A stretch of 38,124 nucleotides of DNA, from the IMG/VR virus record IMGVR_UViG_3300010391_000016, positions 1 to 38,124 of that record; one strand, 5' to 3'. The notes below the pieces were generated by a model that saw only the letters and a program-made list of their open reading frames with translations, had not been told where the DNA came from and searched no databases. Shown here piece by piece: positions 21,572 through 30,319 of the stretch (position 1 is its first letter; each line of letters starts with the position of its first letter). The translations under genes were made by a program, and so were the position numbers. This stretch comes from a virus.

Positions 21572-24500
21572 TTAGTCGGTGTAAGGTCCACTGCCGCAAG
21601 AGCCTTCACATACGTAGAGTGCCCTTGTCTGTGCCGCGTCCAACTTGGCAAAGTCCACGCCCAGCATCGTCCCATCTGTCGCCATTGTGTTCATCGGGTT
21701 GCTGGAGTGCAGCTTTAGCTGGTGGATGTCGAACGATCCCCCGGGCGGCGACTGCATCGGGCAAGCTGTAATGTCGAACAACTGGCAATCCGTCGAAGGG
21801 AATGCCGTGCCGCTCATGTAGCCCTGGAACCCGGCACAATCCGGCACTCCGTTGGTGCTGGTCACGGTTCCACTGGGGCAGGTCACAGCCGGAGGAACGC
21901 AATTGCCCGGCACGGTGCCGCTTGGGCAAATCGTTGAGCCGCTCAATCCGACCGCCGTGTACTTTGCCGCGCGCGCCGTGGTCGGCAGCAAGAAGGCGTT
22001 GTGGTGAATTTGGAGCGTGGTCTGATCCCACGCCTTGTATCCCCCGGAAGAGGCTTCTCCACCTACGTTCAGGGCACACCAGCCGCATCCGTTCGGGCCG
22101 AAGTAGAAAATATTGTTGTAGTAAGCCTGGTTTTGCATCTGGCCTAAGTAATCTTTTTGGCGCGCCCACATCTTGCCGACGTTGGTGGAAACTATCGTCG
22201 TGTGCTGCATGATGAGATTCTTCTGCCATCCTGAAGCGTTGTCGGTCGTGCAGATCACTCCCGAACTAACATCTGGCAGGCCGGCCTGACCAATCGTGTA
22301 ATAGAACGAATTGGATCCGGGATCGGTGGGAGTAACCGCCAAGGGCTGCGTTAGTACCGGCTGCACGGGCGTGTTGAAACTCGTGTCCGAGCAGTTGTAG
22401 ACGCGGATGATGTCGCCTTGCGAAATGTCCAGGTACTGGAAGGCGATAGTCGCGAAGGTCACATTCGCAGGCCCGCAGCCCGGGGGAGAAGTGGTGACGT
22501 TACTGCCTGTGCCGCTGCACAGCTTTCCGCCGTTCGGAGCGTCGGCAAAAGGCGTCCCCAGAGTACAAGCCACGTCGCGACAGCCGAGTTTCGGACAAGC
22601 CGAAGTTCCACTCACCCCGCAGTTCGAGCAAATCGCTCCCAACGTAAACCCGTCCGAGTCTCCAATTCCACCGCCACAGAGCGGCTTGTACGTGCCCGCG
22701 GCTGCAACCGTGCAGGGCAGAACGGTGCAGTCTGTCCCGATTGCCTGCATGGCACCGTATTCCGTACCTTCCGTGCCAGTACCCAGACACCCAGGAATCT
22801 TGTCGCATCCCAGAGTTGTTACTCCGCCATTGAATGGATCTTCCTGCTGGCCGCCGAACTTCACGCTCACCGTTCCAGCCAGCATGTCGAGTTCGTTGTA
22901 TGGTTTTGGATTGATGACTGCCGGGTCGCAAGTGAGTTTGGCTTTGCCGCTGGTGCGGGTCGCCTGGCAGGACGTGTACGCGGCGGACGTGCCCATACCC
23001 GAATCGACCCACTGCGCTCCCAGACTGCCGCCCCACTGCGTCTGATCGAAGCCGTAAACCAAGTCGTTTTTGAAGAGGATGTAATTCTCGCCCTGGGATT
23101 GCCCTCCGCCGTTCCCGGTACTCCCGGACCGTGCCCGATCGCCAGTCATCGAGGCCGCATTGCGAATGATGCTGTTTGTGAAGCGCAGGTTATTGGTTCG
23201 GATGATGGGGATGTTGCTCGCGTCGAAGACGGCGCAGGCGGAGCCGCCCGAACAAACGGACGGCGTAATCAGCAGGGCATAGCCGACCTGCCCGTCCGGC
23301 CAAGTGTCCTCGATGATACAACCGTCGCACATCAGCCGGTCTGCCGTTTTTAGCTCAAACGAATTCTTGATGGCCCAACTAAACGGGCAAGTATTTCCGC
23401 CCACGAAGTTGTTGCATCCGTTTGCAGGTGATCCGGGAGAATGCCCTGCAGATCCAGTCAGGGCACGCCAGCCTGCATCGCGCGTCAGTCGTCCCCGGCG
23501 CATTTCGACGTCAGTCAGAATGCCGACGCTCGGCGTAATGTTTGCCCCGGATACGAAAAACCCCTGACTGCCGCCTTCGATCCAAAAGTCCACTATTTTG
23601 GACGGTCCGTTGGCGAGACCTGTGCCGTCACCGCCTCCGACACAATGGCCTTCCGAGTTGAACCAGTGGCAGCGATTGACCAGGAAGTGCTCCATCCAGC
23701 AATCCGAGCAGTTGTCCTTGATTGCGCTTTGGACGTCATCGCCACAGCCGTTCGCGTACTGTGCGGGCGGAGTCCCAGCGCCACGCAAAGCCCACATCTG
23801 GCAAGCGCCCGCCGGCTGATGGTCCCAGCCGCGCGATCCCGATCCGTTCGGCTCCGGGTCCCAGCCGTGGGCGTAAAACCGTTCACTGCCGCAGTGGGCG
23901 CAGATGCGGTTCCAGAGCCGGAAACTATCGGCGCAATTTGCTCCAGCGCACACCGAACCAGGTCCGCCGATGGACTGGTTGATCCCGGGCAGCATGGTCA
24001 CTTCATAGTCTTTGTAGACGGTGTTGTTCCCGCCCTGGAAGACGACGGACGATCCGCTCGACGTGTTGATCGCGTCTGCCCGGAAGTAGTACATCGACGG
24101 CAGATCGTTCGTGCAGTCGGGATTCCGGGTTGCTGCACCGGAGATCAGGTCGGCATCGCTCCAGCCATGGTTGCAGGGAATGCGGCTTTGTAAAGGCGTG
24201 CTCGACTGCACCACGAAGTAGCCGGTACCGGGAGTAGCCTTGACGGGCGCACAGTAAAGCGCCGTGTTGCTGTTGCAGTTGTAAGTCGCGCCGTTGAGCA
24301 GGGAGCCAGCGGCGATTTCGACTTGCATGTACCAGTTGGTCGCCAGCCCAACCCACTCTGCCCCGGCGCTGGTCAGTCCTGCGAAGGTGGCCGGGTAATC
24401 GTTCGTGCCGAAACCTAGTTGCCGTTTTTTGCAGAGGTTCGCATCGTTGCAGGTTGCCGGGAGATTTGGATGGGCTGCATTTCCGCCCTGATTACCGTCC

Positions 24501-25216
24501 ACCCAGTTCTGCGGCTCCAGTGCCGTTACTGGGCCGGAGCCTGCGGCAAGAATCTGAATTGAAAATGCCGCCGTAGCCGAGACGGGCTGTGTATCGGTGA
24601 CTTGCACTGTGAAGTTGTAGGTTGCAGGCGTACTCGGAAAGCCAGAGAGCGTTCCCGCAGAAGTCAGCGTCAAGCCGGTTGGAATCGAGCCAACCGTGAC
24701 CGTCCAGGAATAGGCCGGAATGCCCCCGGAGGCATTGAAATTGTAGAAGTAATAGGTCTGCTGCACCGAGGGCGAGACTGGCGCCGGACTGGTCAGCACT
24801 GTCAGTGTTGGCGGAGGCGCGGCTTGCGCGGTCTGCTGGAACGTCTTCGTGGTCGCGTTGCCGGCGGAATCCTGCACCTGAATCGTAAACGTCGCCGTGC
24901 CGCTGTCGTTCGAGCACTGGCCGGAAAGAACCCCCACGGATGAGAGGGACAGGCCCGGTTGCAAAGCCCCCGAGAATAGAGACCACGTGTAAGGCTGTAC
25001 GCCGCCGGTCACGTTGAAGGTGTAGCTGAAATTGGTCGAAATAGTGCAGTTCGGTAAGGATGATGGATCGGTGATGGCTAGGACGGCAGTCGGCGTGTCG
25101 ATCACCAGACTGCCCTGCTGCACCAGGCCGCCCGAATACGAGATTTGTGCGCTAGTTGCGACCGAGGCAGTGATAATCAACCACGTCAGTCGCGCCAGCC
25201 GTCGTGAAAGTGACAC
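21572..25216 (-). CDS. Exported Ig-like plus parallel beta-helix protein (about 1214 aa)
   Basis: I start at GTG 25216, preceded by GGGG; ATG 25264 is also in frame. A short basic N-terminus and a hydrophobic stretch ending 'VATSAQ' form a signal peptide. Two putative Ig (He_PIG-type) repeats follow at about residues 45-130 and 140-225, with the 'GVQPYTWSL...GLSLSSVGVLSG' and 'GIPAYSWTV...GLTLTSAGTLSG' patterns. From about 390 to 720 there are right-handed beta-helix coils ('IVDFWIEGGSQGFFVSG', 'AIKNSFELKTADRLM', 'NLRFTNSIIRN'), then Cys-rich beta sequence. This domain pair is one I associate with secreted proteins of Acidobacteriota. In a phage it could be a tailspike or glycan-degrading surface protein. 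It overlaps the previous gene by 65 nt. Confidence 0.8.
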   Translation of the reverse strand: MSLSRRLARLTWLIITASVATSAQISYSGGLVQQGSLVIDTPTAVLAITDPSSLPNCTISTNFSYTFNVTGGVQPYTWSLFSGALQPGLSLSSVGVLSGQCSNDSGTATFTIQVQDSAGNATTKTFQQTAQAAPPPTLTVLTSPAPVSPSVQQTYYFYNFNASGGIPAYSWTVTVGSIPTGLTLTSAGTLSGFPSTPATYNFTVQVTDTQPVSATAAFSIQILAAGSGPVTALEPQNWVDGNQGGNAAHPNLPATCNDANLCKKRQLGFGTNDYPATFAGLTSAGAEWVGLATNWYMQVEIAAGSLLNGATYNCNSNTALYCAPVKATPGTGYFVVQSSTPLQSRIPCNHGWSDADLISGAATRNPDCTNDLPSMYYFRADAINTSSGSSVVFQGGNNTVYKDYEVTMLPGINQSIGGPGSVCAGANCADSFRLWNRICAHCGSERFYAHGWDPEPNGSGSRGWDHQPAGACQMWALRGAGTPPAQYANGCGDDVQSAIKDNCSDCWMEHFLVNRCHWFNSEGHCVGGGDGTGLANGPSKIVDFWIEGGSQGFFVSGANITPSVGILTDVEMRRGRLTRDAGWRALTGSAGHSPGSPANGCNNFVGGNTCPFSWAIKNSFELKTADRLMCDGCIIEDTWPDGQVGYALLITPSVCSGGSACAVFDASNIPIIRTNNLRFTNSIIRNAASMTGDRARSGSTGNGGGQSQGENYILFKNDLVYGFDQTQWGGSLGAQWVDSGMGTSAAYTSCQATRTSGKAKLTCDPAVINPKPYNELDMLAGTVSVKFGGQQEDPFNGGVTTLGCDKIPGCLGTGTEGTEYGAMQAIGTDCTVLPCTVAAAGTYKPLCGGGIGDSDGFTLGAICSNCGVSGTSACPKLGCRDVACTLGTPFADAPNGGKLCSGTGSNVTTSPPGCGPANVTFATIAFQYLDISQGDIIRVYNCSDTSFNTPVQPVLTQPLAVTPTDPGSNSFYYTIGQAGLPDVSSGVICTTDNASGWQKNLIMQHTTIVSTNVGKMWARQKDYLGQMQNQAYYNNIFYFGPNGCGWCALNVGGEASSGGYKAWDQTTLQIHHNAFLLPTTARAAKYTAVGLSGSTICPSGTVPGNCVPPAVTCPSGTVTSTNGVPDCAGFQGYMSGTAFPSTDCQLFDITACPMQSPPGGSFDIHQLKLHSSNPMNTMATDGTMLGVDFAKLDAAQTRALYVCEGSCGSGPYTD

Positions 25217-26324
25217 TCGTTGTCCCCGAATAAGTGATTTTGACCGCTGCGATCGATGTCTCATCGGACGCCGTACAGGTTGGATGTGAAGAGTAGGTGC
25301 CGGTGAACGTGTAAGTTGCCGTACCGCCACTCATGGTGAGAGTTCCATCGAGATCGGAGTTGCCAGCGATACCGCTGCCGAGCGACTTCGTTGATCCTGA
25401 ACCGATCACACAAGACCCATTCTGCTTACAGTTGAGAACGTCGGCGCCGGTGTTGTCCTGGATCTTGCCACAGCTATCGGTGGCCGCTGCTCCCGCCGGA
25501 CACTTCGCCGTAATCGGAACCACGCTAGTCGCCGTTGGCTGGATGGTGTTTGTGACGGTCAACGCGGGATTCGTGACGACCGCATTGGCGGACCCGCCGC
25601 CACCGCCCCCAGATCCGCCGAGTTGCAACTGAACCCAGCAACCGGGTGCCGCATTACAGCCCGAAGGCAGAGCGCCAGCCGGAGTCAGGATCAACTGCCC
25701 GATCTGGTTCGCTCCCTGTGTCGCTCCGGCATCCGACGCCAGGCCCGCCGTCGCAGAGATCTCCACGAAATGCCCGACAGTTGCTGCGGCATTGTCGAAG
25801 ATCACTTGGACCTGGCCGCCAGTGGCAACTGCTACCGTCCCGGTAGTCGCGCAGTTCGCGACAGCCACGCCAATGATTGAGCTCTCGCCACCGACTGTCT
25901 GTACAGCCTTGCCGTTGAATCCGACGCCCGTGGTGTCGATCTTCGCCAGGTTGTTGCAGACGGTTCCCGATGGCGAGTTTAGGTAGTAGTTCGTGATCGT
26001 GGAATAGCCGAGGAGTAAATTGCCGCCCAAAAGCTCCAGCGTGCCGGAGTACGTTCCGCTGGGCCAGAGTCCGAAGGTGTTCTTTCGCAGGTCGATGATG
26101 ACGATCCCGTTCGGGTTGGTGAACGTCTCGCTCGGGAAGGGGTAGTCCGCGGGAATGATCACCATCCCGCCGACGCCGGCGCGAGTGATCGCGTTCTGGA
26201 TGTTCGACTTGTGCGTGAACTGGACCGGCTGCGCCTCGTTGCCAACGACGACGATGTTGGCATTCGACGGATTCTGCGCCCAGGACGCCATCGCGAACAT
26301 CAGCACCACAAGAATCGTTTTCAT
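25152..26324 (-). CDS. Exported tail-fibre/spike-like protein (390 aa)
   Basis: ATG 26324 directly follows the upstream stop (TAAATG). Signal peptide MKTILVVLMFAMASWAQ leaves Gln. The N-terminal 'IQNAITRAGVGGMVIIPADYP' segment and following strands resemble the start of phage tailspike or pectate-lyase-type helices. After residue 120 it is Gly/Ala/Thr-rich beta sequence with a poly-Gly linker near residue 240 (GGSGGGGGG). The C-terminal 55 residues are paralogous to those of the 154-residue protein at 21082-21546. A fibre- or spike-like surface protein is likely; its export is unusual for a virion part. Confidence 0.75.
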   Translation of the reverse strand: MKTILVVLMFAMASWAQNPSNANIVVVGNEAQPVQFTHKSNIQNAITRAGVGGMVIIPADYPFPSETFTNPNGIVIIDLRKNTFGLWPSGTYSGTLELLGGNLLLGYSTITNYYLNSPSGTVCNNLAKIDTTGVGFNGKAVQTVGGESSIIGVAVANCATTGTVAVATGGQVQVIFDNAAATVGHFVEISATAGLASDAGATQGANQIGQLILTPAGALPSGCNAAPGCWVQLQLGGSGGGGGGSANAVVTNPALTVTNTIQPTATSVVPITAKCPAGAAATDSCGKIQDNTGADVLNCKQNGSCVIGSGSTKSLGSGIAGNSDLDGTLTMSGGTATYTFTGTYSSHPTCTASDETSIAAVKITYSGTTSVTFTTAGATDVVDYHCLGRN

Positions 26325-26681
26325 TTAGTGCGCAGTAATTTGCAGGTTGGTAGGTTGCGGCCCCATCGTATTCGACACTGACGCTTGCGCCTCAGTCGAG
26401 CAGGCGCTTTCACCGCCGTTCTGGGCCTGTGCTGATACGGCGTAAACATACGTCGTCCCGGCTGTGACAAAGTCGTCTTCGAAGGTGAGGGTGAGGATGT
26501 TGCTCGCATACGGCGTGGGCTTGCCCGCGCAGACTCCGGTCGCCGGTCCCCGGTAGACATTGAAAGCGCAAGTCGGACAAGAGTCCTGCCAGGTGAGAAC
26601 GACGTTATGACTGCCAGGCGTGTTGGCAAATGCGGCGGCCGTAAGCAGACACAACAGCGTAACCAGGAGGAGTAGTCGCAT
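26325..26681 (-). CDS. Exported single fibronectin-III-like protein
   Basis: ATG 26681 follows AGGGGAC. A Leu-rich signal peptide (cleaved near Ala-Asn at 19-20) precedes one FN3-like domain: 'HNVVLTWQDS', 'FNVYRG', 'TYVYAVSAQAQNGGES' are the typical strand B, C and F motifs. Cys in 'CPTCAF', 'GVC' and 'SACSTE' suggest disulfides, fitting the periplasm or outside. At 118 residues it is only one domain, so it may bind another surface protein or fibre. It sits between two fibre-like genes with near-zero spacing. Confidence 0.75.
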   Translation of the reverse strand: MRLLLLVTLLCLLTAAAFANTPGSHNVVLTWQDSCPTCAFNVYRGPATGVCAGKPTPYASNILTLTFEDDFVTAGTTYVYAVSAQAQNGGESACSTEAQASVSNTMGPQPTNLQITAH

Positions 26682-26689
26682 TTCGTCCC

Positions 26690-27982
26690 CTAATTGATGA
26701 TCGTGTAGTTAAGGCAGGCCGGATTCGTCGTCGGGGCTGCACTGGTAGTGATCACAAAGCTGGTGGCCGCTGTCCGCGCAGTGATTGCGTAGGTGCGGGA
26801 GATGGTGGTGTTGCAGGTTACTGACAGACGTGTTCCTAAGCTCGAATCTTCGCTGACATCAATCTGGGAGTTGGCCGTCACGGCGGTAGTCGCCACCGTC
26901 ACCGTCGTGGCCGCAGCGGCGATGGTTACCGCTCCAGAACTAGCCGCGCCACAGGTGCCCGCCGAACTCGCGCAGTTGGTGGTGGTGGTGTAGAGTTGCG
27001 CCTGAAATTTGCCGAGGCCGTCATTACAGGCGGTGTTCGCGTCCGCCCGAACTACGCCCGCTCCTTGCCGGTCAACGCAAGTGTCGTAAGCGGTTGCCGC
27101 GTTTGTCGAAGCAGCCCAACCATAAGCGCCGGCACTCGGAAGCGTGATGCCGCGACCAGTAGTAGCCCGGAAATAGCAGAGCGCCGAAGTGGTCAAACAC
27201 CAGTCGTTTGCCGCCTGCTTGAACCATCCTGCACCAGTCGCTTCCGAGGAGAACCCAAAGCTGGCCTGGGTCACGCTGCCGTCCGGTATGCCCACGCGCG
27301 GCCCAGCGCAATTGATAGCCGCGAAGGTGAGGTTGAACTGCGATGCCGCGCCAACCTGGAAGTCGAAGAGCTTTGAAGCAGCGGACGCGGCGGTGCAGGT
27401 CACATTGGAGGAAATAGCGACGTATACCACCCCACCAGTCGTCCATGTAGCTGTATGGTTCAACCAAGGCGCACTCGCTGAGATATTCCCCTGCGTGAAG
27501 TTCAGTGTCCCGCTCGTATCCACGATGGCCGTGTCGCAATTGACCGTCGATCCCGCGCCGTTGTAAAAGGCGTTACCGGCCCCGGCGCAGGCGGAGACCG
27601 TGCCCGATCCACCCCCGCCGCTCGAAGCGCGCGTCGATCCCAGCCAATTGATCGTAACGGTCGGCGAAGAGCCGCCTGTCCAGGAGGGCGTGACCGTGAA
27701 GTAATCGTAGAGACCATTCAGCGGGACCAGCGTGTTGGCGACAACCCCATAAGTATTGATCGTCGAGCAGGTCCCGCCCCGCATACAGCCCTGCAGAATG
27801 ATCGAGACGGTGCCTGGCGATCCCGTGATTACGTACTCGACCTGCGCTTGGATCTCCCCGATCACGTTGATGTGGGTGAAGATCTTGCCCGAAGTCGAGA
27901 CCGTTGCAGCGTCGGTGGCCTTGATCTGACCGAAAGCCATCGACCCTGCGAGCAGCAGCAGACACATCAGAAACTTTTTCAT
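26690..27982 (-). CDS. Exported fibre-like protein (430 aa)
   Basis: ATG 27982 overlaps the stop of the zinc gene (ATGA). Signal peptide with core 'FLMCLLLLAGSMAFG' leaves Gln. Residues 20-115 form a compact beta domain with a Cys pair, then a Gly/Ser linker near residue 120. A beta-rich region with Cys pairs follows, and the C-terminus is a Thr/Ala-rich strand region (TTVTVATTAVTANSQIDVSE). Composition and linker resemble phage tail fibres or exported surface proteins of Acidobacteria-like hosts. No catalytic motif was recognised. It is the first of the exported cluster after the terminase region. Confidence 0.75.
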   Translation of the reverse strand: MKKFLMCLLLLAGSMAFGQIKATDAATVSTSGKIFTHINVIGEIQAQVEYVITGSPGTVSIILQGCMRGGTCSTINTYGVVANTLVPLNGLYDYFTVTPSWTGGSSPTVTINWLGSTRASSGGGGSGTVSACAGAGNAFYNGAGSTVNCDTAIVDTSGTLNFTQGNISASAPWLNHTATWTTGGVVYVAISSNVTCTAASAASKLFDFQVGAASQFNLTFAAINCAGPRVGIPDGSVTQASFGFSSEATGAGWFKQAANDWCLTTSALCYFRATTGRGITLPSAGAYGWAASTNAATAYDTCVDRQGAGVVRADANTACNDGLGKFQAQLYTTTTNCASSAGTCGAASSGAVTIAAAATTVTVATTAVTANSQIDVSEDSSLGTRLSVTCNTTISRTYAITARTAATSFVITTSAAPTTNPACLNYTIIN

Positions 27983-28305
27983 GATCCCTCGCAGAGATTG
28001 AGGTAGTAAGACTCGACGTTCGATTGCCGCATCTCGCTTTGCTTCTTGCGCTCGAAGTCGCGCCGCAGAATCGACGACTGATTCAGGCAATCGCGGCAGA
28101 TCATCCGCTTCATCGCATGCCGCCCCAGGTGCTGGTAGTAACTCCAACCCTTCGTTTCGTGGTACTTCGTCAGTTCTTCCCGCCGCCGCATGTAGCGCAG
28201 CTCGATCGTCACCAGGTGTTCGACAATCGGGCGGCCCGCAAAATCGACCTGGCCCTCGCGAATGATGGTCTGATCTTCGCAACGGCAGACCGAGCAGATC
28301 CTCAC
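27979..28305 (-). CDS. Small Cys-rich charged protein (108 aa)
   Basis: GTG 28305 overlaps the preceding stop (GTGA). The N-terminus 'RICSVCRCED' and a later 'MICRDCLNQSS' give four Cys in zinc-knuckle spacing, separated by a 65-residue basic helical region rich in Arg, Glu and Tyr. It may bind nucleic acid. It directly precedes the first exported protein and follows another zinc-type gene. No family name is justified. Confidence 0.65.
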   Translation of the reverse strand: MRICSVCRCEDQTIIREGQVDFAGRPIVEHLVTIELRYMRRREELTKYHETKGWSYYQHLGRHAMKRMICRDCLNQSSILRRDFERKKQSEMRQSNVESYYLNLCEGS

Positions 28306-28544
28306 AGATTGCGCTGGCCGTCCCACGCGATTAGGGCACGCAGCGCCTGGCGCTTCATTGCGAGCGGCAGGCCACCACAACCGCACGCACACGTTGCCAT
28401 CGGCTTCTCCTCTGGCGCCGGCACTTTACAGACGTCTGCACCGCGCCCACTAGCGCAGCCTGCACAAAGCGGATCACCCTCGACAACGGTCGTCGCAGGC
28501 TCCGGCTTTCCGGCCTCGCCACATTGCAGACACCACTGTTTCAT
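28302..28544 (-). CDS. Small zinc-ribbon protein (80 aa)
   Basis: ATG 28544 follows AGGAAACC. Six or more Cys appear in 'WCLQCGEAGK', 'PLCAGCASG' and 'TCACGCGG', giving at least one zinc-ribbon pair. A Lys/Arg-rich helix ends the protein. It contains the third palindromic 12-mer in its coding sequence. GTGA overlap with the next gene supports real translation. Function unknown, possibly nucleic-acid binding. Confidence 0.6.
   Translation of the reverse strand: MKQWCLQCGEAGKPEPATTVVEGDPLCAGCASGRGADVCKVPAPEEKPMATCACGCGGLPLAMKRQALRALIAWDGQRNL
28429..28440. repeat. 12-bp palindromic sequence, copy 3
   Basis: Third CAGACGTCTGCA, preceded by TA as in copy 2. It lies inside the 80-residue zinc-type gene. 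Copies 2 and 3 share a 14-mer on the minus strand. Confidence 0.7.
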
Positions 28545-28561
28545 TTGGTTTCCTGGCCGCC

Positions 28562-28774
28562 TCATCGCATCTTGGCGATGCAGTCATAGCAAAACTTGCG
28601 GGTTGAACCCACAGCTCGCGAGAAGCTACGGCCACAAACACAACTCACTAGCTCGACCGACACGCCGATTGGGCGCTGGTTCGGATAGAGAATCCCGATG
28701 CTCAACGCTCGATAAACCTGTTCACGCTCCACGCTCCGTCGCAGATCGTCGCGAGTTACAGATCGAGCTTCCAT
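28562..28774 (-). CDS. Small zinc-knuckle protein (70 aa)
   Basis: A 70-residue product. The N-terminal half is a basic helix, and the C-terminal half carries 'CVCGRSF' and 'KFCYDC', a CxC...CxxC zinc site. Start at ATG 28774 has only a weak ribosome site. It lies just downstream of the terminase gene. Function unknown; it could be a packaging-associated zinc factor. Confidence 0.55.
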   Translation of the reverse strand: MEARSVTRDDLRRSVEREQVYRALSIGILYPNQRPIGVSVELVSCVCGRSFSRAVGSTRKFCYDCIAKMR

Positions 28775-28825
28775 TCACGTCTCGCAATCAGCACTGCTTC
28801 GAGAGTCGTCTCCAGCCAACGCTTC

Positions 28826-30319
28826 TTAATCGAGGGGGCCAAACTGACCGCCGCTTTCGCGAGATTCTTTTTCATCATGCGCAGCCCTCATCGTGGCCTC
28901 GGCCATTTCGTAGTTCATGACATCAAGCGGCACAATCGTGAGCGGCGGCCGGGTCATCAGGCCGTACCGTGCAGCGTCTGGCGCGTGATCTTCGCCCTTC
29001 GTGTCTACGTCTTCAGGGTCGTGCTCGTCATGCGTCAGGGACGGGATCGTCCGTACCAGGTCGCGACAGGTCTCAAAGATCTGCCACATCGGCGCCCGCA
29101 GGATGACGCCAGCTTCTGTCTGGTCGTAGCTGAGATACTGGCGGAGTCGAGCCCAGCCGCTCTTGCGATCGTTCTCGGCCGAGGTCATGGCCCAGCCGTG
29201 CCGCGCCATCACCTCGGCAATGGACGCGCCCTTGGTCGCGTCCCAGCAGCTCGGGTCGCCAACCTTGTAGCGGATCTGCTCGGACCCGGTCAGCTCGACC
29301 GACTTCTGCGCCAGCCAGGGCGTGTCCTTGCCTTTTACATAAAGGCAGCGGTAGGTGTAGACGCGGCCATCCGGGGCCACCGCATGCCAGAGCTGGCACG
29401 CGGGGCTGGTGAAGCCCCAGTCAAACGAACAGAAACGAACCCAGTAACTCGGAATCTCGAAGGGCTTACAGACGTGAATCCGCTTCGAGAACTCACTGAA
29501 GAACTGGCCAACAAACGATTCCCAGTCGCCGAAGAGATGCGCATCGCGTTCGGCTTCCGGCAGCGCCCAAAGCTTCCGGCCGTAGTCCGATCGGGCAATG
29601 AAGTACTGAAAGCGCTTCTTGTCGGACCAGCTGTAGTAGTCCTTCTGGGTGAGGCCATCTACGCGGAGCGCGTTCCGAGACCACTCAACATTGTCCCAGC
29701 CGTAGGCCTGGACGAAGGCGTAGTCGTTCTTGTCTTCGTTCTCTTCGTAGACCCGGTCCACCATGACGCGCTTGATGTAGTCATGACCGACATTGCCCGG
29801 GTTCATCGTCCAGAGCGTCTTCGGGACGATGGCTTTGTTGCGCGTCCAGCGGTTTACCGTATCCAGGAAGCGGAGCTGCTCCTGGTTGAAGTGCGTCGCT
29901 TCTTCAGCTAAGACAAATGCAAACTCATCGCCCTGCAAGTCGTAGATCGCTAGCTTGTTTTCTGCATAGCCAAAGACCATCTCGCTGCCATTCGGCAGGT
30001 GGATGACTGGCCAGCCCTCGCTGCTGGGTCCGCGATACCAGTGCCGCAAGGGCGGATGATCTCGCAGCAGTGGCCCAATGCAGTTCGCATAGACTTCTTT
30101 GTACGTGCTCCGAATCGCCAGACACTTGATGTTCGGATATTCCAGGCTCAGCGCCAGGATGGCTTGCCGGCCTAGATGCGACTTCGATCCACCGCGCGAT
30201 CCGCCAAAGCCGATATGCGTCGCCGGAGAATTCTTAATGAGTTGGAAGACTTCCCACTGCTTCGGCTGCCAGCGGAATTGGAAGTGCTCAACCTCACGGC
30301 TCCTGAAGCGCCGCGACAT
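28826..30319 (-). CDS. terL: Terminase large subunit
   Basis: ATG 30319 has GGAG seven bases upstream; it overlaps the small-terminase candidate by 26 nt. Residues 37-48 are the Walker A loop (GFGGSRGGSKSH), 136-140 the Walker B (VLAEE), and 'TMNPGN' near 171-176 the coupling motif. The nuclease half shows Asp300 (FDWGF) and an acidic 'EDHAPDAARYG' site at 443-453, as in RNase-H-fold terminase nucleases. It pumps DNA into the prohead and cuts concatemers. Motifs are complete, so it should be active. Confidence 0.95.
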   Translation of the reverse strand: MSRRFRSREVEHFQFRWQPKQWEVFQLIKNSPATHIGFGGSRGGSKSHLGRQAILALSLEYPNIKCLAIRSTYKEVYANCIGPLLRDHPPLRHWYRGPSSEGWPVIHLPNGSEMVFGYAENKLAIYDLQGDEFAFVLAEEATHFNQEQLRFLDTVNRWTRNKAIVPKTLWTMNPGNVGHDYIKRVMVDRVYEENEDKNDYAFVQAYGWDNVEWSRNALRVDGLTQKDYYSWSDKKRFQYFIARSDYGRKLWALPEAERDAHLFGDWESFVGQFFSEFSKRIHVCKPFEIPSYWVRFCSFDWGFTSPACQLWHAVAPDGRVYTYRCLYVKGKDTPWLAQKSVELTGSEQIRYKVGDPSCWDATKGASIAEVMARHGWAMTSAENDRKSGWARLRQYLSYDQTEAGVILRAPMWQIFETCRDLVRTIPSLTHDEHDPEDVDTKGEDHAPDAARYGLMTRPPLTIVPLDVMNYEMAEATMRAAHDEKESRESGGQFGPLD

